Part shown: piece by piece, positions 55,231 to 64,000 of the stretch
Numbering within the stretch: the stretch's first letter is position 1
Layout of the letters: every line of letters starts with the position of its first letter
From: Hyperoplus lanceolatus
Lineage: Eukaryota > Chordata > Actinopteri > Uranoscopiformes > Ammodytidae
Length of the DNA stretch: 64,000 nucleotides
NCBI GenBank assembly: GCA_026929865.2
Contig: CM049417.1
Coordinates: 16,399,501-16,463,500, forward strand
Reading direction: 5' to 3'
Program-made: the position numbers and the translations under genes
The notes under the pieces: generated by a model
What the model saw: the letters and a program-made list of their open reading frames with translations, nothing else
The model's database searches: none
What the model was told of the DNA's origin: nothing

Positions 55231-55441
55231 CCCCCCTCCCCCCCTAACATTCTTTCTGTCTTTTTTGTCCCAGCTTTCTCCCAAACAACACTCCTTCCCA
55301 AAAGACTACACGCTGGTTTGTAAGTAGAGACATTGTCATTCACTGTGGCACACTATCACATCAGACTATGGCTGGCTGTCATGCATTGACACTGCTATAG
55401 TCTCGCACTGACTGACACTGCCACACCTGACACCTACACAG

Positions 55442-55494
<53 letters not shown>

Positions 55495-56615
55495 CACGAC
55501 ATACATAAATACAGAAAAAAACTCCATGTTTGGATAAGCCCCCACTGCCTTTTCTCTGTGCCACACATGTGCACCCACCGACACGCACACACACACACTC
55601 AAGGTCCTAGTGATCAAGTTGACACACAATGACAAACAAGAGTGTACTGACAAACACTAACATGCTGACGAGCAGAAAGGGCTACGTTGACGCAACAGCA
55701 TGGACAGATAACTTTAACAAAGAGAAGCTCTGAGTGGCACTTGAATCCTCGCTGTCAGGCAAAGACCAGGACAGGTAAGTTTGCGGGTATGGGTGTGTGT
55801 ATGTGTGTCTGTGTCTGTCTGTCTGTGTGTGTGTGTGGGTGGTGACCGACAGAACAAGGGTGCCCATTGCAGCCGCTCTCTGGCAGAGACCTATATGGTT
55901 TGGGCTCCCCTGGGCTACATCTGAGGAAGACTGATGGAACAGCCAAGTGCCTATTGATGAGCCAGCTTAATGCTAATGGCAGCAATGAGTCACAACACTT
56001 GTCAACAACGTGGAGAGGACGGAGGAACCTTTTTAATCCCTTAATACCGACAGGGATCAAATGACACCGTTAACTTATGCCAATGGAAACAAACGTGACT
56101 GACTTCGCTTGACACAAATGTTACTACGACTTTATATTTAGAATGATTACAGCAATTCAAAGAAGTGTTGGTTTCCAATTGTATATTTGTTTTTTTTAAG
56201 TCGCCCGAGTGAGTGGTTGAGATATTTCTGTCCTTGTTATTATTATTTTTTACTTGAGCTACAGTGTAAGTTTTTCAATGTATTTTGACCTGATCTCGAT
56301 AGAAAGCAATCAATCATCAAAACATGTACTATTCATATATCATACATGTGGGTTGCCACAGCTCCATCTTTCTTGACAGCACCGATAGAGGGATTTTTAT
56401 TTTATTTATTTCTACCCTAAGCTGAATGGGTCGACATTGAGCCACAAGGTTGTATGGAAGCAGATTTAAAACCTTGAGCTAGCATCAGTTATAGAATTTT
56501 GAGAGGCAACACGCGTCTTTCAGTGTCTAGAAAATGCAGCAACAACTTACTCAACCCCTCATACCAAATGCTCCGCTAAAAACAAAAGCTGAATAAATTA
56601 AATATTCCTCTTGGA
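55231..56615 (+). other. Probable 3' UTR of the serpin gene
   Basis: Extends from the stop codon to a first clear AATAAA at 56592-56597. It contains the CA tract at 55444-55490. The true cleavage site cannot be read directly and other signals may be used. Confidence 0.4.
55444..55490. repeat. (CA)n microsatellite in the presumed 3' UTR
   Basis: Uninterrupted CA repeat of about 23 units. Confidence 0.97.
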
Positions 56616-57699
56616 ACTGTGTTAGCATTTTGGTATCTTCTTCGATGATGTATTAATAATCCTGCAACATTTCTTTCTCTACTGAATAGCTTGCTTTTCA
56701 GTTGAACTGGCTGTCCATTTTGTCTACGCAGACAAAGAAGCACTTTGTATAGAGTTTTTCTATTCAGTATAAACGTAAACCTGTGCTACATCTGTCCTGT
56801 TTACATTGCTAAGTAACAGCGTCTAGACACACAGCTGGTGTGTCTGATGCACAGCCTTCAGTGTGAATCTGTTCCAGCAATAACACCCTGATATTACAGC
56901 ATTCATTGTTCCTAATTTAGCCCTCCACACAGGTCTGCTCAGCAACAGACTGTAGCCTACATGTTGTTCATTTGTGTGTGTATCTGCGTTTGTGTGCGAT
57001 CATGTGTGAGTGGAGCTACTCTTGCAGTTACCTCCCGTGCCACAGAGACTTGTAAAGGGCACTATACTGCAGGTATACACCTCTGCACTGAACAAACCAG
57101 AGAGCTGGATTTAGACCAAGCCATGATGATGATGGATCCAGAGGCTGCCTGCTGTGAGCACATCAATCCTGCTCATTCCAGCACCAGCTCCCCGCTGACT
57201 CACCTTCACTTCTTATTCACTTCAGAACACTGACAAACATGCATGTCCACACATCCACTCACAGGTATAGCCAGACTTAGAAGCAGAAGGTAAGAAAAGC
57301 TTCTCATTGATGCCTAGTTGAACAGCTACAACCGCACACTTTCCAACTTGAAGGCTTTTATCTGGCATTGCACTTCAACATTCGGTATATGCTTTTTTTT
57401 TTAATCCTGTCCTCTGGTAAGAATGTTTGGGCTCTTTTTCTTTCATGAAAGGGCTCAGTATACAAAAAAGACAATACACGTTAACAGTAATGAGAAACAG
57501 CAGCTGGTGTCGAGGTGCATTATATAGAGAGTGACCAGAGCCTATACTGTTCAGTTCTCCTGCAATGAATGTCGTTTCAGCTGTACAAGACTGTTTTTCA
57601 GTGCAGTGCCTGCAGTCCTTAACATAAGTGCTTTGAGTGGGTTGAGCCTCAAATGCCCAAAGTCCTTACATAAGATGCAAGTTTTTCGGGTCTAATGTG
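56616..57699. other. Intergenic, no gene seen
   Basis: The short frame at 56961-57233 resembles no known protein and is partly low-complexity. Confidence 0.4.
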
Positions 57700-57708
57700 C
57701 GTTTATCC

Positions 57709-58082
57709 TAGCCTGGTGCTACCAGACCATCGTACTTCATTTCATTTGTACAGAAGGTCTGGCAGTGCTTTAATTGGCAAACGTTCACTCATGGAGGCGG
57801 GTGTCTGTTAAAGTTTAAAACTATTGGATCTGCCCAGTGCCACTCTGGATTAGCCAACCAATCGCATAACGTTTGGTCGTCACGTGTGTCATGAGCCGGC
57901 TTCTGGCAACTGAAACTGGAGCGCGACTTCGACGTCATCGTTCTCAGCCACTCGCTCTGTTCGCTGATTGGACCGGCTGTCGAATCTCCAGCAAAACTGG
58001 GAAATGGGCTGTACACCCAGACTGACTACTGAAGGGAAAATAAAATTTGGCCGGAAGTAGGCGGGCGGGCGGAGCCAGGCTA
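57709..58082. mobile_element. TAGCCTGG-ended DNA element, copy C (374 bp)
   Basis: Starts TAGCCTGGTGCTACCAGACC and ends GGCGGAGCCAGGCTA, flanked by the perfect 9-bp duplication CGTTTATCC (57700-57708, 58083-58091). It is the shortest copy and carries no internal insertion, so it best represents the basic B/C subfamily. Confidence 0.9.
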
Positions 58083-58091
58083 CGTTTATCC

Positions 58092-61000
58092 CACAGAAAA
58101 TTGAGACTATTGATTGGACCTCCTAATTAGCCAGTCAACATATGCTATTCTAACGCTCTTTTCCATTTAATGTATGTAACTGAGCATCACTTTGCACAAT
58201 AGAAGATAGGTTTTCAATGGATTCATTACCACATGTAAGGCAAAGTTTCCTAATTAACACTAGGCTTAAATAATTCCCCCACCAAAGTGATTTGTGCAAA
58301 ACTCTACAGGGTTTATAATATGATTATCCACGAAATAATAAATTCTATTTGTTTTTCAAAGACAGATGGATACATAGACCTAGATACATGGGCCTACATA
58401 CTTTATTGATCCCTAAAGGGAAATTGTACGAAATTCAAGGAAGCGACCCTGAAAGTTGTCATGCCACCATGCTTAATATATTCCAAAGTGAAATACAGTT
58501 GTATTCATAGTGTCTCTGGAGACAGCCTATTCTATATTTGTGAGCTGTTATTGTGTGTGCCTTTCTCTGTAGCACACATTGTGTCTGTGAGCCTTGGTGA
58601 TAGCAAGAAGCAGTATTTTAGACATGTAATTGAGGTGGACTTGCACAATGAGCTCTAGTCAGTGATGAGTTGACACCACCACCAACAGAAGAGCCCCCGC
58701 CCCCGCCCCCCCACCACCACTCAAACATAGAAGAAGGTTTGAAGTGAGTTTAATGTTTAATCTCTGCTTTTTAAATTATACATGATAAAAGAGGGACCAT
58801 GAACTTCTTGTCGTCCCTGCTGCCTTGTGTGATGATGGGTTCAACTCTTGGACAACCCAAGCGGCAGAAGAGCGGGTGAGACAGCAAGAGAGAGAGAGAG
58901 AGAGAGAGCACTCAAAGCACATTCCAGTGACATTACCCTTTAGAGGAAATCAAGTGGCTCTGCTCAACTGGGGATCAACATAATGATAGGAATGTTACAG
59001 GGCCCCGTTCCAGATTTGCCTCGCTCTTGTTAAAAGCTTGAGACAGGTATCACATATACTGTACATGGATGACTGCTGTGTTTTACTCGTGTTTGACTGT
59101 AGCGACAGCTCACTGATATTTTGAAAAAAGCAAACACATTTCCATTCAGATGTGGATTTAACCTTACTAAGGGGAAAGTTCAGTTTAAGTAAAACAAACG
59201 TTGGCTATAGTTAATTTAGCATGAATTAGTGTCATTTATATCAAACATGTAGACTATTCATGAATCAAGAGCATTCAGAGATGCAAATAATAGTCTTAAG
59301 ACAGAGGGAAACTGATACTGAGTGAGACAGAAAGGCAAAACCAATGCCATATTTCCCATGTGGCCTACTGTAAAGGCTGAGACCCAATCAATGATTGCTA
59401 CTTTTGTTTTCCATTTTTTGTCGAAGTGTGAATAAGCCTATACAAATAAAAAGATGTAAGGTATGCCTACATGATGCAGCAGTGTTGGTGCTATTTTTAA
59501 GCTTCTGGTATAGGCCTATAGCCTAAGCATATTTGCAATTTTTCTTTTTTGTAACAGAGGCAATTTGAGGTTTATTGTTTGGCTGGAGATTACAAAATAG
59601 GATCAAACCACCAGCCTTACCATAAAATGGACGACCCAGCATAGTCTGTCCACATCCTGAGAAAGACACTCTTTGCACTTTATTATCAACTTTTTTTTTT
59701 AATCAATATCCAACAAAATTATTAATGATATAAGAGTATTTTTTTCATTTGATGATTTAATATTTCTAACAATTCTCATCCCGTACTTTTTTAATTTGTT
59801 GAAAGATGAAATAACCCCAATGCCAAATGAAATTGGTCAGATCTACCAGCGGATGGCGTCATGCGCCAAAGTGGCACTGCAACAAGGTGCGACAGTTTTC
59901 ACCACTTTACAGCTGCCTGACAATTTGGTACTACAGTTTTCCCGCCAGCGAATTCTGCTCTCAGTTAGAAAAGAAAGTTGCTAGTTACAAGCCTCAGGTA
60001 AGAACTGTGGTGTTGTTAAAAAACAAAACACGTCTTCTTTATTTAGTAAAATAACCGCCATTTAGGCTACCCATTAAGCTGTTGCAATAGCGCCATAAAA
60101 GGTTTTCGGTTTTGCTGTGAAGCCTGTTACTTGCTTAGCTTACTATTGCTAATGTAAGCTAGTTAGTCAGCCACCTTTGCTTGCTAGAAAACATTCAACC
60201 CAAATGTTTATTCACACATAACAATAACACGACCTGCAGAAAAAATATCAGGGGTGTAATAGGCCTACATTTTTATTTCATGATGTAGTTTGAATGTTTC
60301 AAATAGCCTATATTCATTGTCTTTTCATTTTTATGTTGAAAATGTTAAAACTAACATAGCTAATAACTTAATTAGGGCTTGCAGTAAAATAACACCAACT
60401 TAAGTCTCTAATAATACTGACATGTTTTTGTTGTAAGCTATTAAAATTACTTGCGTACACCAGCACACACTTTTTCACTGCTTACATTTTGGCACGTCAC
60501 AACCATAGACTAAAAAAACAGGTTACAGCTGGAAAAAAGCACGGGTGTAATTAATAACCTAGTGATTGCATTTCGTTTAGGTGAGCAAGTTCAAAGGCTT
60601 CTATTCTGCATGCTGGCTCAGTGACATGGCTCATTATTGGAACTGAGCTAGCCTACTGTTCACGAAATGTGTCTTGCTTTGACGTATATGACTATACAGT
60701 GGGGCTCAAGATATGCTTGAATCCTGTAGGTCTATGCTCTTTTATGAGTTTGATAACCACATAGAAAAATGCTTCTATGTTTATCTCCCTGTGATATGTG
60801 ATAGACAATCACTTGTAACTAGCCTATCAATGTTTGATATGAATATTTTAAAACATGTACTTGCTACTGTTATCTGACTTGGATTGGGCAATGTCAACAC
60901 ACTGTTTTCACACTTGCTACTTTTTATCCTGTGTTGATTTTTTAATTTGATGGAAAAACACAATATAGCCTACTCCCACCCCGACTTCTCCTTTTTTTCT

Positions 61001-61110
61001 TTTTCAAGAGGAATTTGAAAATTGTGAACTTTTTGGACAGTATGGTTTGTGTATATTATTCACTCAACTTTAACCCCAATTTGATAACCACAGGTCTACA
61101 AAAACTAAAT
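58092..61110. other. Intergenic, no confirmed gene
   Basis: 58381-58440 contains ACTTTATTGATCCCTAAAGG, a widespread fish repeat end. A CCGCCCCC/CCACCACC stretch lies at 58694-58722 and an AG tract at 58889-58908. A possible exon at about 59796-59997, ending at a CAG|GTAAGA donor-like site, is treated under findings. Confidence 0.4.
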
Positions 61111-61118
61111 ATCACATT

Positions 61119-62455
61119 TAGGGCTGCAACAACGAATCGATTAAAATCGATTACTAAAAGCGTTGGCAACGAATTTGGTCATCGATTCGTTGAGTCGCGC
61201 GATTATTAAGTCACTTGCAGGTGCGGCACTGTTCACATCCAGCCGCCGACAGGTTCATGCACGCCCACAGCGAGCCTTCCGCACGTGGAGGCTCGCTTCC
61301 CATGCGGGAAAGCTATAGTGTGAGCGGCCACAGCTTGTATTTTGGTCATATCTAACACTGGACTGCAGACCTATATAAAAGTGTTGTACCTTTGCTGTCT
61401 TTGGGTTAAAAAAACTCCTTCAACTCAGTATCCGTCTAGTCCAAAAAAACTCTGTCAGCTGCTGCTGCTGCAGCAGACGGTGTGCAGACGGGCTCGGAGA
61501 GTCGGCATCGGCGCATCAACAGTCATTCAAAGCAGCGGCAGTAATCACACAACCGAACAGTGTAGAAAGTCCCGTCAGTTAAAAATAATGATCCAGATTT
61601 TAAATCCATGTTAAAATCGGAAGGATATAGAGCTAGTTAGCTTAAAAAAAGTAGCAAACATGTCAACTGTGATGTGTTCAGGTCGGCTCATTAATATGAT
61701 TGATGTGTTCAAATGCAACACAAAAAAAAGAAATTTGAGATTTTGGCGAAACTTGTTTTCCCAGCAATATCAAATAGATAGTAAAGATGGAATTATGACC
61801 TGTTTAATGTCCTATCTTGAGCTATGATCATATCAGCAATTAAAGCAATAATCCAAGTTCTATTTCAACAAAATAATAGAAAAGTATCAATAGTGATATC
61901 AGTAAAGACTTGGATCGTTAAGGAGCTTGAAAATGGTATCAATACAAATGAACGATCTCCTGTCTTCTGAGAGAAATTAAGATGATTTAATTTTTTAACC
62001 GTTAGTATTTACCGGTTAAAAATATTATCAGTTGACTGGTTTACCATGGACATCCCTTATATACTGTATAAATGTATATCATACATTGTATGTTTTTTTT
62101 GTGTTGTTATCCTAGTTAAGTCTCAATAGGTTTTTTCCTGGTTAAATAAAGGTTAAATAAAAACAATAAAAAAGTTTATTATTAATTCTTTATCATTTAA
62201 TATTACTTTTAATAGTTCCAGGACGTTGGAGCAATAACTGGGGCTCATTTATAAGTTGCGTGGTTGGTGGGGGGGAGGGGGAAAACCTAGTGTTTTGACA
62301 CTTCAGTCTGCACTGTGAATTTGAAGTAATGTTCAATTTTTGAATAAAGATGCGGCATTTACAAATGTTTATTTTTTTTATCCGATTCATCGATTAATCG
62401 AAAAAATAATCGACCGATTAATCGATTATTGAAATAATCGTTAGTTGCAGCCCTA
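61119..62455. mobile_element. hAT element with TAGGGCTGCAAC termini (1337 bp)
   Basis: Starts TAGGGCTGCAACAACGAATC and ends GTTAGTTGCAGCCCTA, flanked by a perfect 8-bp duplication ATCACATT (61111-61118, 62456-62463). Subterminal regions are packed with ATCGATT/AATCGAT motifs on both sides, likely transposase-binding sites. The interior has no transposase frame; GC-rich DNA at 61215-61520 includes a (CTG)n stretch. It is a non-autonomous member of a hAT group common in fish. Confidence 0.92.
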
Positions 62456-62463
62456 ATCACATT

Positions 62464-64000
62464 GCGTGGAAGGCTGTACAATATCACCTTTGTCTATTGT
62501 CTTTTTCAGCAGTAGATAGTTAACCTGCCCGAAGCAGACTGTCTGTAGCAGCCCATATTAATGCTATAGATCACTGTCAACTGTTGTGCTTCCTCCAACC
62601 TCACATCACACTGTATTGTGTGTTTTTTTTCCTTCTCTCAAGTAAAGGATTCTTTTTTCATTAGTCCCATTTTGTGTTCTTCTCCCCCAATAACCTGTCT
62701 CCTTTATTGCACCTAGTCCTTAAAAAGTGACAACTTGGGGAAACTGAATCAAAGTTTCAATAAAGCCTGGACGGCAGGGTGGGCTTTGACAAGTGAGGTG
62801 GCTAGAAGTGAGGAACAGTTGAGAATGAGACTGAGGGAGCGGACATATCGCTTTCTAGAAAGATAAATAGTTCATGAAGCTGTTGACTTCGCCATTTTAT
62901 TACTTTTGTCTCCAAATTTTCCGCCTGCCTGCAGCTCTTTCTGCCCACCAAATTATTCATCATGCTCCCCACAGGCCCCAGCTGTCAATCCCAGGATTAG
63001 GAAAAGAAAGATGTGAAGGTGTAAGTTTGTCACAAAGCTCAGGTGCATGCATACTTACTTGCCCGGATCGTGATGAGAAGTTAAAAGCTATTGTGGTGGA
63101 ACCATTTATAATTTCAACTTTACTTAGACTTACTTAGACAAAGTAGCAGCTGTGAATATTTTTACATTAGGTAAGTCAACTTCTTTCTTTAAGATTTTCC
63201 AGAATTGTAGTTCTTTGACCTTTCATCTCCCCTCTATTTTCAAGCAGACTGAGGAATATTTGAGAAGCCTCTCTGATGGACTGCAATCTCTCCCATTGAC
63301 TACAGAAGTTCCAACTTGAGGGTAAATAATAGAGATATCTTTACTCGAATAAAAATCCTGCTTTAGAAAGTTTGAACCATGGTTCAATATAATACACATA
63401 ACAATTATATTTGTACAATTTAAATGCCCTTGATGTATTGGAAATGAGCTTATGGTTGTGTTCACACATGGTCCAATTCCACTTAAATGTTTCCTATGAG
63501 TTGTGGTATCCTGTGCATCTTTAAAATGACACGGCATCACGTAATTAACCTGTATCGTTCCTCTCAAAACAATCTTAATTATGTAATCTTGTGATTACCT
63601 CTGAGAAGGAGAAATTATATGATTTTTTTTCTCTGGAGTTTGAATTTTCATGTTTTCATTTATACAATAGCGAGTCTAAGCAGCACAATTACGTCAACCC
63701 TGGATGTCAAACTACTGTCAAAAGTAATGATGTTTATTAAAGTGACACAGAGAATAGGAAGCTGGATTATTTGGACAATGTGAACCAGATGTAATATGAA
63801 AATTGGTGTCCTTCAAGATATCGCTGCATTTCAAAGGTCTATTAAAATGTTTTGTAAGTATGCCAATACATATACGGTGCTATACTGAGTGTCTATGTAT
63901 AGTAAACCTGTAGTGTTCTGTGAAACCACAGAGAAACTGAAGTTAAAGCCAGAAATACCAGACTGTGCACCAGTAACCTGTTAAAGCCATCAACGTTTTA
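62464..64000. other. Intergenic to window end, no gene seen
   Basis: Unique A/T-rich sequence with no recognised exon, repeat boundary or RNA. The frames at 62874-63137 and 63223-63567 show no domain. Confidence 0.4.

Overview
The window looks like nuclear DNA of a ray-finned (teleost) fish, probably a spiny-rayed one. Coding density is very low. Dinucleotide (CA/GT) tracts over 100 bp long are abundant. The mobile elements are of kinds common in fish: hAT, Tc1-like, TTAA-type MITEs, a tRNA-derived SINE and a non-LTR retrotransposon. The one host gene I recognise is split by introns and encodes a fish-type clade H serpin. There are no bacterial-type operons, RBSs or CRISPR arrays.

Region by region. 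(1) 542-10794 is a nested stack of transposons. A TTAA-flanked element holds a minus-strand non-LTR retrotransposon with ORF1 and endonuclease/RT ORF2. Two hAT elements interrupt ORF2, each with a perfect 8-bp target duplication. One of them carries a third hAT, which in turn carries a Tc1-like deletion derivative. (2) 10795-35800 has no recognisable host gene. It holds microsatellites, a decayed hAT transposase (about 12990-14060), several MITE-like elements and AT-rich unique stretches that could be conserved non-coding elements. (3) About 35800-56600 is a plus-strand HSP47-family gene, best matched to serpinh2. It has a perfect three-unit heat-shock element upstream, a probable non-coding first exon, four coding exons (36650-37295, 42453-42545, 43155-43387, 54925-55230) and an ER-retrieval HDEL terminus. 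The 425-residue product keeps the residues HSP47 uses to bind collagen. Its introns contain a Tc1-like element split by a solo LTR, a SINE with a 16-bp duplication, a TAGCCTGG-ended element, and long (TTTTC)n, (CTTT)n and (CA)n tracts. (4) 56600-64000 is intergenic, with a second copy of the TAGCCTGG family and a 1.3-kb hAT element.

Functionally, the gene should encode an ER-resident, non-inhibitory serpin that chaperones procollagen. The upstream heat-shock element fits the stress-inducible behaviour of this family. I found no clear new multi-gene system. The most notable observations are the depth and clean boundaries of the nested stack, the heat-shock element, two back-to-back perfect hairpins at 46322-46396, and three TAGCCTGG-ended elements that all made perfect 9-bp target duplications.
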